Origin: Sphingomonadales bacterium
Lineage (GTDB): Bacteria; Pseudomonadota; Alphaproteobacteria; Sphingomonadales; Sphingomonadaceae
NCBI GenBank assembly: GCA_013298745.1
Contig: JAAFIT010000108.1
Location: forward strand, 1-7,503
Length of the DNA stretch: 7,503 bases
Reading direction: 5' to 3'
Each line of letters starts with the position of its first letter. The first letter of the stretch is position 1. The notes under the pieces are model-generated. The model was not told where the DNA came from. It saw nothing but the letters and a program-made list of their open reading frames with translations, and made no database searches. Of the stretch, positions 1 to 6,134 are shown piece by piece. The translations under genes were made by a program, and so were the position numbers.

Positions 1-59
1 TCCGGCGCGCGTCATCGGCCCCCGGTGACAGCACGGCCTGTGTCGCGTAAGGCGCGGGG
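1..59 (+). other. Left edge: rimO leader, possible end of an upstream gene
   Basis: Too short to assign. One frame (from base 2) reads PARVIGPR and stops at TGA 26-28, with G or C in every third position, so it could be the last codons of a + strand gene. A second frame stops at TGA 61-63, overlapping the rimO ATG as ATGA, but its third-position bias is weaker. AAGG at 49-52 lies 7 nt before the rimO ATG and can serve as its ribosome binding site. No promoter is convincing here, so rimO may belong to an operon that starts outside the window. Confidence 0.25.
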
Positions 60-1388
60 ATGACAGTGTCCCTCGATATCGCCCCAAAAGTCGGCATGGT
101 CTCGCTCGGTTGCCCCAAGGCGCTGGTCGATTCCGAACGGATTCTCACCCAGCTGCGTGCCGATGGCTATGCGCTGTCCGGCGATTACGCCGGCGCCGAT
201 GTGGTGATTGTCAACACCTGCGGCTTCCTCGATAGCGCCAAGGCTGAAAGCCTGGAGGCGATCGGCGAGGCCATGGCCGAAAACGGCAAGGTGATCGTGA
301 CGGGCTGCATGGGGCATGAGGCGGACAGCATCCGCGCCCGCTTCCCCGATGTGCTCGCCGTGACCGGCCCGCAGCAATATGACGATGTCGTCAATGCCGT
401 GCGCGATGCGGCACCCCCCGTTAAATCCGCCTATCTCGACCTGATTCCCGACGCCGGGTTGAAGCTGACGCCGCGGCATTGCAGCTATCTGAAGATCTCC
501 GAAGGTTGCGATCATCGCTGTGCCTTTTGCATCATCCCCAGCCTGCGGGGTGATCTGGCCAGCCGGCCGCCGGCGGCGATCCTGCGCGAGGCGGCGGCGC
601 TGGTGAAGGGTGGTGCCAAGGAACTGCTGGTCATCGCGCAGGACACGTCCGCTTATGGGGTCGATCTGCGCCACGCGGTGTCCTCGCTGGGGGGCCGCGA
701 ATTGCGGGCCCATATCACCGATCTGGCGCGCGAGCTGGGGTTGCTCGGTGCCTGGGTTCGGTTGCACTATATCTATCCTTATCCGCATGTGGACCAGTTG
801 ATCGGGCTGATGACCGAAGGGCTGGTGCTGCCTTATCTCGATATCCCGTTCCAGCACGCTAGTCCGGCCGTGCTGCGCGCCATGCGGCGGCCGGCCAATG
901 ACGCCAAGGTGCTCGATCGCATCCGCAAATGGCGCGGCCAGGTGCCCGATCTGGCGCTACGCAGCACCTTTGTCGTCGGCTTTCCGGGCGAAACCGAGGC
1001 CGATTTCCAGTATCTGCTCGATTGGCTGGGCGAGGCGCAGATCGATCGCGCCGGCTGCTTCAAATATGAAGCAGTGGAGGGCGCCGCCGCCAACGCCTTG
1101 CCGGGCGCCGTGCCGGAGGATGTGAAGGAAGAACGCTGGCACCGCTTCATGGCGGCGCAATCGGCGATTTCGGAACAACGGCTGGCGATGAAGGTCGGTC
1201 AGGATATCGACGTGCTGATCGACGCGGTCGATGATGACGGTGGCGCTTCGGGGCGCAGCAAGTATGACGCCCCCGAAATCGACGGCGAAGTGCATCTGCG
1301 CGATGCCGGTGGGGTCAAGGTCGGCGATATCATTCGCGTCCGCATCGAGGAATCGGACGAGGCTGATCTGTTCGGGGTGCCATTGTGA
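60..1388 (+). CDS. rimO: Ribosomal protein S12 methylthiotransferase RimO
   Basis: RimO is a cytoplasmic radical-SAM enzyme that adds a methylthio group to the beta-carbon of the conserved aspartate of ribosomal protein S12, using two [4Fe-4S] clusters and S-adenosylmethionine. The three cysteines of the N-terminal MTTase domain are visible: C18 (SLGCPK), C54 (VNTCGF) and C83 (TGCMG). The radical-SAM motif CxxxCxxC is at C150, C154 and C157 ([13 protein letters not shown]). The C-terminal TRAM domain covers roughly residues 370-440. It includes [12 protein letters not shown] (398-409), a RimO-type signature that argues against the tRNA enzyme MiaB. The length of 442 aa is normal for the family. 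The ATG at 60 has AAGG 7 nt upstream and gives a full-length N-terminus. The gene looks intact. The next gene starts 24 nt after the stop but is unlikely to be functionally related. Confidence 0.97.
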   Translation: MTVSLDIAPKVGMVSLGCPKALVDSERILTQLRADGYALSGDYAGADVVIVNTCGFLDSAKAESLEAIGEAMAENGKVIVTGCMGHEADSIRARFPDVLAVTGPQQYDDVVNAVRDAAPPVKSAYLDLIPDAGLKLTPRHCSYLKISEGCDHRCAFCIIPSLRGDLASRPPAAILREAAALVKGGAKELLVIAQDTSAYGVDLRHAVSSLGGRELRAHITDLARELGLLGAWVRLHYIYPYPHVDQLIGLMTEGLVLPYLDIPFQHASPAVLRAMRRPANDAKVLDRIRKWRGQVPDLALRSTFVVGFPGETEADFQYLLDWLGEAQIDRAGCFKYEAVEGAAANALPGAVPEDVKEERWHRFMAAQSAISEQRLAMKVGQDIDVLIDAVDDDGGASGRSKYDAPEIDGEVHLRDAGGVKVGDIIRVRIEESDEADLFGVPL

Positions 1389-1412
1389 AGCCTGATTGCT
1401 AACATTCGCACC

Positions 1413-2027
1413 ATGCCGTTTGAGCCGAGCCAGTTCCAAATCATGCGCGAGGGTTTTGCAGCGCAATTCACGGTTGATGACCTTACGATTGTCTACAGAA
1501 AGAATGGCACCGGCGAGGGTGTGACCGTTTCGTCGAACGAATATGACCAATTTATAAAGGACTTTGATCGCCACCTTGCCAAAATGAAATGGCATTTATG
1601 GGGCTGGATTTCTGGCATAATCGTCGTCGCAACAGCGTTAGCTATCAGGTTCCAAATTACAGACAACCGTTTTTATTTTCTGATTGGTATTCCGCTGTTG
1701 GTGTTTTTGGCGTGGATGTTGCGCGCAAATTACCGCGCTTTGGTCGCGCCTGCAGTGCAACTTGCAAATCGACTTCCTTCAGCTCCCACTATCACACCAT
1801 TGGAAGCGCGCAGGCGGTGGCTGAAGGAAAGGGACTGGTCGACTTTTGCGCTCGGCCCGGCTGGAGCTCTGCTGATCGGATACAAGAGCAAGCTTTACGA
1901 AGCCCCGTTCGCTCTGGGCAATATCTTTTGGACGGTCATGGTCGCGGCAATTCTGGGTCTGTTCGGCCTGCAGGCGGTGCGAAAATGGCGGATCGAGCGC
2001 GAGGATCGGCCTGATCACAGCGAGTGA
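1413..2027 (+). CDS. Hypothetical multi-pass membrane protein, low G+C
   Basis: I do not recognise a named family. The 204-aa product has a soluble N-terminal part of about 58 residues. Its residues 20-50 (TVDDLTIVYRK, then SNEYDQFIKDF) have a beta-strand-then-helix look, loosely like the cytosolic domain of YcxB-type proteins. Hydrophobic segments follow at about 61-80 and 87-104. A positively charged linker (105-142, including EARRRWLKER) comes next, then weaker hydrophobic segments at about 144-156 and 170-188, and a charged tail. The most likely location is the inner membrane with two to four passes. There is no convincing Shine-Dalgarno before the ATG at 1413. A second ATG at 1443 also lacks one, so the start is uncertain. 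Base composition is about 52 % G+C over 1441-1980, far below the flanking genes. This suggests horizontal acquisition or a poorly expressed accessory gene. Overlapping frames here have no better coding signal. Confidence 0.7.
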   Translation: MPFEPSQFQIMREGFAAQFTVDDLTIVYRKNGTGEGVTVSSNEYDQFIKDFDRHLAKMKWHLWGWISGIIVVATALAIRFQITDNRFYFLIGIPLLVFLAWMLRANYRALVAPAVQLANRLPSAPTITPLEARRRWLKERDWSTFALGPAGALLIGYKSKLYEAPFALGNIFWTVMVAAILGLFGLQAVRKWRIEREDRPDHSE

Positions 2028-2132
2028 ATTTAGGCACTGCCGGATGCGCCAGATGAAAGCATCGAAGGCCAAGTTCTAAGTCTCGTGAAGCCAACACCCT
2101 GCGCGGTGAACGAAGGTGACGAGTGACCCGCC

Positions 2133-2147
2133 CTTCCGCTAAGGAAG
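2133..2147 (+). promoter_or_regulatory. Ribosome binding site of the M17 peptidase gene within a small hairpin
   Basis: The gap 2028-2151 (124 nt) holds no credible gene and no clear sigma-70 promoter. Its last part contains the Shine-Dalgarno AAGGAAG (2141-2147), with AGGA ending 6 nt before the ATG at 2152. The arm CTTCC (2133-2137) pairs with GGAAG (2143-2147) around a 5-nt loop, so the ribosome binding site is partly self-paired. A 5-bp stem is marginal and may be chance. The Shine-Dalgarno itself is secure and fixes the start of the downstream gene. Confidence 0.6.
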
Positions 2148-2151
2148 TGGC

Positions 2152-3558
2152 ATGACCGATTTTGCCGCGCTCCTGATCGCCGATGACGGCAGCCCTGCCA
2201 CCGAGGTGACACTGGTCACGGCGGCCGGGTTCGAGGCCTGGCTGGGTCAGCAGGGGGAACGCACCCGGGCGCTGGTCGCGGCGCAGGGATTCAAGGGCCG
2301 GGCGGACACGCTGGCGATGCTTTCGGGCGACAATCCGGCGGAATGGAGCGTGGTGGCAGGCGTCGATACCGATCCCGGCGTGTTTGCGCTCGCGGCGCTG
2401 GCCGCCGGGCTGCCGGAAGGGCGCTATCGCCTGCGCTCCGGCGACGGCGTCGATCGCACCGTCCCGGCGCTCGGCTGGCTGCTTGCCCAGCACCGTTTCG
2501 ATCGCTTTCGGCGCGGTAATGGCGCCACCGGCCCGCGCGTGCTGCTCACCCGCGATGTCGGCAGCATCACAACGGCGGTGCGGCTCGCCGAAGCGACGGC
2601 GCTGGTGCGCGATCTGGTCGATACGCCGGCGTCCGACCTTGGCCCCGGCGAACTCGCCGATGCCGTGCTGGCGGAGGCCAAGCGCTTCAATGCGCGGGTT
2701 GATGTCATCAAGGGCGAAGCGCTGCTGACCGGCAATTTCCCCGCCATTCACGCCGTCGGCCGGGCCGCGGCACAGGCGCCACGACTGATCGATCTGCGCT
2801 GGGGCGAGGCGTCGCACCCACGCGTCACGCTGATCGGCAAGGGTGTCACCTTCGATTCGGGCGGTCTCAATATCAAGCCGGGCAGCGGCATGGCGTTGAT
2901 GAAGAAGGACATGGGTGGAGCAGCGCATGCGCTGGCGCTGGCGCGGCTGGTCATGCAGGCCAATCTGCCGGTCAATCTGCGGCTGCTGATCCCGGCGGTG
3001 GAGAACAGCATTTCGGCCGATGCGATGCGCCCCGGCGACATCCTCGCCAGCCGCGCCGGCAAGACCATCGAAGTGACCAACACCGATGCCGAAGGCCGGT
3101 TGGTGCTGTGCGATGCGCTGGCACTGGCGGCCGAGGAGACGCCGGACCTGATCATCGATTTCGCCACATTGACCGGGGCAGCGCGGGTGGCGCTCGGCCC
3201 GCAATTGCCGGCGTTCTTCGCCAATGATGAGGCGTTGGCCGCCAATTTTGCCGATGCTGCCACCGAGGCGGGCGATCCGTTGTGGCGGCTGCCGCTGTGG
3301 CCCGGCTATCGCGACATGCTCAAATCGAGTGTCGCCGACATGGTCAATTCGCCTGATGGTGGCTTTGCTGGCGCCATCACCGCGGCGCTGTTCCTCGAAG
3401 CCTTTGTGCCGCCCGGAATCGCCTGGGCGCATTTCGATACCTTCGCCTGGAACCCGGCCAATCGGCCCGGCCGACCCAAGGGCGGCGAGGCGATGGGGTT
3501 GCGCGCCGCCTTTGCCGTGTTGCAACGGCGCTACCGTGAAAAAGAGTCGCATACGTAA
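2152..3558 (+). CDS. Leucyl aminopeptidase family (M17) metallopeptidase
   Basis: This is a cytoplasmic di-metal aminopeptidase that removes N-terminal residues from peptides. The C-terminal catalytic domain (about 160-460) has the complete M17 site. Metal ligands correspond to K230, D235 (GKGVTFDSGG), D253 (KKDMGG), D312 and E314 (NTDAEGR), and the catalytic residues to K242 and R316. The spacing between them matches E. coli PepA. The N-terminal 150 residues are the divergent substrate or hexamer-contact domain. At 468 aa it is somewhat shorter than PepA (about 500), as usual for the alphaproteobacterial subgroup. No signal peptide is present. The ATG at 2152 follows a good Shine-Dalgarno (2141-2147). 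Downstream lie a MarR regulator and a C40 peptidase on the same strand, suggesting a role in cell-wall peptide salvage rather than general proteolysis; that role is inference. The exact substrate preference cannot be read from the sequence. Confidence 0.93.
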   Translation: MTDFAALLIADDGSPATEVTLVTAAGFEAWLGQQGERTRALVAAQGFKGRADTLAMLSGDNPAEWSVVAGVDTDPGVFALAALAAGLPEGRYRLRSGDGVDRTVPALGWLLAQHRFDRFRRGNGATGPRVLLTRDVGSITTAVRLAEATALVRDLVDTPASDLGPGELADAVLAEAKRFNARVDVIKGEALLTGNFPAIHAVGRAAAQAPRLIDLRWGEASHPRVTLIGKGVTFDSGGLNIKPGSGMALMKKDMGGAAHALALARLVMQANLPVNLRLLIPAVENSISADAMRPGDILASRAGKTIEVTNTDAEGRLVLCDALALAAEETPDLIIDFATLTGAARVALGPQLPAFFANDEALAANFADAATEAGDPLWRLPLWPGYRDMLKSSVADMVNSPDGGFAGAITAALFLEAFVPPGIAWAHFDTFAWNPANRPGRPKGGEAMGLRAAFAVLQRRYREKESHT

Positions 3559-3567
3559 TGCAACCAA

Positions 3568-3609
3568 TTGCTCTTATTCCTGTTTTTGATCTTAATCATG
3601 ACGTGCACG
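3568..3609 (+). promoter_or_regulatory. Candidate promoter and palindrome before the MarR gene
   Basis: The 69 nt between the M17 stop and the MarR start are conspicuously AT-rich for this window. TTGCTC (3568-3573) and CTTAAT (3591-3596) are spaced by 17 nt, giving 3/6 and 4/6 matches to the sigma-70 -35 and -10 boxes. The perfect 8-bp palindrome CGTGCACG (3602-3609) lies just past the -10 position, where an autorepressing MarR protein could bind. The match is modest, and the palindrome is short enough to occur by chance. Confidence 0.35.
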
Positions 3610-3627
3610 CGGCATGGTCGATCATCA

Positions 3628-3993
3628 ATGCAGGACATGAAATCAGTGACTTCAGGAACAGACCAACGCGACAGGCTGACGGAATGGCGTCTGGCGCTGA
3701 TCCGCTATGTCAAGTCAGGGCACCCCGATCTCACCAACCGGCAGATGGCGTTGCTGCTGGTGGTGGGGCGAGAAGGCGGACTGCACACCGTGCGCGGACT
3801 GGCGGCGCGGCTTGGCGTGTCCAAGCCGGTGGTGACACGCGCGCTGAACAGCCTGACCGGTCTCGATCTGGTATTGCGCAGGATCGACGAGCGCGACCGT
3901 CGCAGTGTCTTCATCGATCTGACGCCGGAGGGCGAGGCCTTCCTCACCGATTTCGAAGCGCTGCTCGCCGATGACAGCGGAGACGACGACTGA
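3628..3993 (+). CDS. MarR-family winged-helix transcriptional regulator
   Basis: This is a small DNA-binding regulator, 121 aa from the ATG at 3628. The core is a MarR-type winged helix-turn-helix. It has the helix LTNRQMALLLVV (35-46), the HTH LAARLGVSKPVVTRALNSL (58-76) with recognition helix around SKPVVTRAL, and a wing RRIDERDRRSVFIDLT (84-99) containing the typical DxRDRR pattern. It is shorter than classical MarR proteins (about 140-150 aa): the terminal dimerisation helices are reduced. The frame stays open upstream to a TTG at 3568 and an ATG at 3598. That extension encodes an odd leucine-rich stretch (MLLFLFLILIM) that looks like translated promoter DNA, so I prefer 3628 or 3637. Neither has a strong Shine-Dalgarno. 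The ligand is unknown. Its position between two peptidase genes, and its 23-nt overlap with the C40 gene, suggest it controls that pair and possibly itself. Confidence 0.88.
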   Translation: MQDMKSVTSGTDQRDRLTEWRLALIRYVKSGHPDLTNRQMALLLVVGREGGLHTVRGLAARLGVSKPVVTRALNSLTGLDLVLRRIDERDRRSVFIDLTPEGEAFLTDFEALLADDSGDDD

Positions 3994-4849
3994 ATCGCTG
4001 ACGGCGGCACTGACCGCGCCGCGACCGCGGCTTGATCGGCGGTCGCACATCGCCACAGCCGCAATCGTCGATATCGCGCTGGCGGGCCAGGTGGCGGCGG
4101 CCTCCTATGTGGCGCCGGCAGCGATGCATTGCGCGGTGGCGCAGACGCCGATGCGCGCCGAAGCTTCAACCGATGCGACAGCCGTCAGCGAGTTGCTGTG
4201 CGGTGAGGGCTTTGATCTGTTCGACAGCGTTGGTGACTGGGGTTTTGGTCGCAGCCGCCACGATCGCTACACTGGTTGGGTTGCCCTGGCAGCACTGCGG
4301 GACGGGCCGACCGCTGCTGGCCACATGGTGACAGCCCCGGTGGCACCGCTGTTTTCAAAGCCGGATATCAAGGCACCCGTGCTGGCGGACCTGCCCTTTG
4401 GCGCCCGTGTCGGCGGCAGTGATGAAGGCAAGTTCCTTGCGGTCGCCGGCGGCGGCTTTCTTCATCATCGCCACCTTGCGCCACTGCCGGCCACCCCGCT
4501 CGCCGTGGCGCGGCTTTTCATTGGCGCGCCCTATGTCTGGGGTGGGCGGACACCGCGCGGGGTCGATTGCTCGGGCCTCGTACAGGCGGCGCTGGCGGCG
4601 TGCGGCTTTGCCTCTCCGCGCGATTCAGACCAGCAGCGCGAAACGCTAGGGTCGGCGGTGGATTATGCCGACCGCCGCGGCGGCGACATCATCTTCTTCC
4701 CCGGTCATGTCGGCATCCTCGTCGATGCCGACACGCTGCTCCACGCCAACGCGCATTGGATGGCGGTGGTCATCGAACCGCTGGCCGATGTGATTGCAAG
4801 ACTAGCCGATACGCCGCAACCGGTAACCGGGGTGCGCCGCATCGGCTGA
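3971..4849 (+). CDS. C40 (NlpC/P60) peptidase with SH3b-like domains, probable murein-peptide endopeptidase
   Basis: This is probably a gamma-D-glutamyl-diamino-acid endopeptidase that cuts murein-derived peptides, like Bacillus YkfC. The C-terminal NlpC/P60 domain (about 175-290) shows the catalytic cysteine C200 (GVDCSGLVQ), the histidine H246 (PGHVGIL) and a third polar residue, H258 (LLHANAH). The 12-residue step from H246 to H258 fits YkfC-type enzymes. Two SH3b-like segments precede it: about 58-108 (with GDWGFGRS and YTGWVAL) and about 116-170. These usually shape the substrate pocket so that only peptides with a free N-terminus fit. There is no cleavable signal peptide, so a cytoplasmic recycling role is favoured over wall remodelling. 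The ATG at 3971 lies inside the MarR gene (23-nt overlap) with no clear Shine-Dalgarno, which suggests translational coupling. The length of 292 aa is typical for the alphaproteobacterial form. Confidence 0.92.
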   Translation: MTAETTTESLTAALTAPRPRLDRRSHIATAAIVDIALAGQVAAASYVAPAAMHCAVAQTPMRAEASTDATAVSELLCGEGFDLFDSVGDWGFGRSRHDRYTGWVALAALRDGPTAAGHMVTAPVAPLFSKPDIKAPVLADLPFGARVGGSDEGKFLAVAGGGFLHHRHLAPLPATPLAVARLFIGAPYVWGGRTPRGVDCSGLVQAALAACGFASPRDSDQQRETLGSAVDYADRRGGDIIFFPGHVGILVDADTLLHANAHWMAVVIEPLADVIARLADTPQPVTGVRRIG

Positions 4850-4882
4850 AACATTACCCCATCTTCTGGGTTTCGGAACGGC

Positions 4883-5731
4883 TTATCTGCCGATACCGCT
4901 GCCACTTTTGCGTGTGGCACCACCCTTCGGCAACTTGCCCTTGATGAACAACAGCGTCGCGCGGTCGCTTTCGCCGATGGCGGCATATTTCGCCTTGTCG
5001 GTATCGCCTTCGGCAAAGTTGGGTGGCAGCGTCCAGACACCCTTGGGGTAATCCTTGGTGTCCTTGGGGTTGGCGTTGATTTCGGAGGCGCTGACGAAGG
5101 TGAAGCCGGCATCCTCGGCGAGCTTCTTGATGTACGACACCTTCATATAGCCGCTCGACTTCATCAACTCGTCGGGCTTGTCCTCGGGCAGGCGATGCTC
5201 GACGATGCCGAGCATGCCGCCGGGCTTGAGCGCCGCATAGAACGCCTTGAAGGCTTCGGGAGCGAAGCCGGCCATGTGCCAGTTATGGACGTTGCGGAAG
5301 CTGACGACGCGATCGGCGGTGCCGGCGGGGGCGATGTCATAGCTGCCCTTGCCGAACGCCGAGACCTTGGCATTGCCATAGACATCGGGCTTGGCGGCGA
5401 GCATGTCGGCAAACTTCTTGGCGCCGGCCGCGGCACCGGCGCTGGCGGCGGGGTTGTTATGGGCGCCGATATACTGGCCCTTGTCCTTCAGCGCCGGGGC
5501 GATGATTTCGGTATACCAGCCGCCGCCGGGGGAAACTTCCACAACGGTCATGTTCGGATTGATCATGAAGAACGACAGCGTCTCGGCCGGGTGACGATAC
5601 TTATCGCGCGCCTTGTTGGCGTCGGAGCGGTGGGCACCGGCAATGGCGGCATCGAACGGAGTCGCAGCCGCAGTGGGGGCGGCAACGATGGTGGCGAGGC
5701 CCAGAAGGGCAGCAGCAGCGGGACGGAACAT
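4883..5731 (-). CDS. Exported class I SAM-dependent methyltransferase-like protein (COG4798 type)
   Basis: The first 23 residues form a plausible Sec signal peptide: R3, a hydrophobic core at about 5-18, and an AAA site with cleavage near A23/T24. The mature part has a Rossmann-type methyltransferase fold. Motif I is VVEVSPGGG (63-71) followed by WYTEIIAP, and the region after the fourth strand is FRNVHNWHM (145-153). A strand containing LKPGGMLGIVEHR (168-180) follows, as in class I enzymes. It resembles the 'predicted methyltransferase' group COG4798, whose members often carry signal peptides; the substrate is not known. Length 282 aa. The start is supported by GGGAGA 5 nt upstream. The basic C-terminal tail (KGKLPKGGATRK) is low complexity. 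It converges on the C40 gene with a 33-nt gap and diverges from the small membrane gene, so it is probably monocistronic. A lipid or outer-layer substrate would fit export but is speculation. Confidence 0.85.
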   Translation of the reverse strand: MFRPAAAALLGLATIVAAPTAAATPFDAAIAGAHRSDANKARDKYRHPAETLSFFMINPNMTVVEVSPGGGWYTEIIAPALKDKGQYIGAHNNPAASAGAAAGAKKFADMLAAKPDVYGNAKVSAFGKGSYDIAPAGTADRVVSFRNVHNWHMAGFAPEAFKAFYAALKPGGMLGIVEHRLPEDKPDELMKSSGYMKVSYIKKLAEDAGFTFVSASEINANPKDTKDYPKGVWTLPPNFAEGDTDKAKYAAIGESDRATLLFIKGKLPKGGATRKSGSGIGR

Positions 5732-5736
5732 GGCAG

Positions 5737-5742
5737 TCTCCC
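5737..5742 (-). promoter_or_regulatory. Ribosome binding site of the exported methyltransferase gene
   Basis: On the minus strand this reads GGGAGA, 5 nt before the ATG whose first base is 5731. It fixes the start that includes the signal peptide. No convincing -35/-10 pair was found in the roughly 100 nt further upstream, which is shared with the diverging small gene. Confidence 0.65.
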
Positions 5743-5843
5743 AAAGAGTGAATGTGCCTGTCTAACAATTCATCGTGGCCGCGCCTATCGCAAAGCGCAA
5801 CGCCGCTTGCCGCAATATCGCTCGCACCTTACCTGCGCCGACG

Positions 5844-6047
5844 ATGGATATTGTTGCGACGTGGTGGCTGGTGGGCACCGGCCTCGGGCTGGCGGCGCTT
5901 GCGCTCGTCGGTGATTGGGCGCGAAAGCGCTCGCCGCTGGCCTGGCACGCCCATCTGCCGTGGAATGCGGCGATTTTCGTCGGGCTGGCGACGGCATTGT
6001 TCGGCGTCGTGCATTTGCTGACCCTGCTGCGCGCTGGCGGGGCGTGA
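5844..6047 (+). CDS. Small two-helix membrane protein, hypothetical
   Basis: This is a 67-aa product from the ATG at 5844. It has two hydrophobic helices (about 5-23, starting VATWWLVGTGLG, and about 42-63, including FVGLATALFGVVHLLTLL) joined by a basic loop with DWARKRS. A protein of this layout would sit in the inner membrane with both ends on the same side. The frame remains open back to a GTG at 5775. The extra 23 residues (ending ARTLPAP) look unlike an N-terminus, and neither start has a good Shine-Dalgarno. I do not recognise a family. Short two-helix proteins of this type are common, uncharacterised genes in sphingomonads as I recall them. The antisense frames here are less convincing. 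Confidence 0.55.
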   Translation: MDIVATWWLVGTGLGLAALALVGDWARKRSPLAWHAHLPWNAAIFVGLATALFGVVHLLTLLRAGGA

Positions 6048-6063
6048 CGACAATCGTGCTGAA

Positions 6064-6078
6064 CAGCGCTTAACGCTG
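6064..6078 (+). terminator. Weak stem-loop after the small membrane gene
   Basis: CAGCG (6064-6068) and CGCTG (6074-6078) form a 5-bp stem around CTTAA, 16 nt after the stop of the small gene. The following bases (CTAAGTTTGGGG) hold only a three-T run, so it is a poor intrinsic terminator. It could equally be an operator-like inverted repeat upstream of the PEP-CTERM gene. Confidence 0.25.
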
Positions 6079-6111
6079 CTAAGTTTGGGGCTGCTGCCGC
6101 CGCATGTCTGG

Positions 6112-6126
6112 CCACATGTGGTGGAG
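6112..6126 (+). promoter_or_regulatory. Palindrome and ribosome binding site before the PEP-CTERM gene
   Basis: CCACATGTGG (6112-6121) is a perfect 10-bp palindrome immediately before the Shine-Dalgarno GGAG (6123-6126), which lies 8 nt before the ATG at 6135. CATGT at 6103-6107 can also pair with ACATG at 6114-6118. The ribosome binding site is well supported. A regulatory role for the palindrome is only suggested by its position. Confidence 0.45.
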
Positions 6127-6134
6127 ATGCAGCG

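Noticed and set aside
12..857. 281-aa minus-strand open frame opposite rimO
   Set aside because: Composition is typical of antisense frames in high-G+C DNA, and rimO on the other strand has all its signature motifs.
1589..2014. 141-aa alternative frame inside the low-G+C membrane-protein gene
   Set aside because: It lacks hydrophobic segments or any motif. The chosen frame gives coherent membrane helices across its length.
1936..3567. 543-aa minus-strand open frame opposite the M17 gene
   Set aside because: It is Arg/His/Gln/Gly-rich with no domain pattern and lies wholly antisense to a gene with a complete active site. It is a high-G+C shadow.
3558..3974. 138-aa + strand frame starting at a TAATG junction with the M17 stop, passing through the MarR gene
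   Set aside because: Its first 30 residues look plausible, but the rest becomes Arg/Gly/Ala-rich and out of frame with the well-formed winged helix.
4820..4830. Palindrome CCGGTAACCGG in the 3' end of the C40 gene
   Set aside because: It lies within conserved coding sequence, cannot form a hairpin with a one-base centre, and is of a kind expected by chance in high-G+C DNA.
4858..4874. Possible terminator between the converging C40 and methyltransferase genes (CCCA-TCTTC-TGGG then TTTC)
   Set aside because: The stem is only 4 bp with a three-T run, too weak to call, although a terminator would be expected in this 33-nt gap.
5195..5914. 239-aa + strand open frame opposite the exported methyltransferase
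   Set aside because: It is Gly/Ala-rich without a domain, while the minus strand carries a signal peptide, motif I and a good Shine-Dalgarno.
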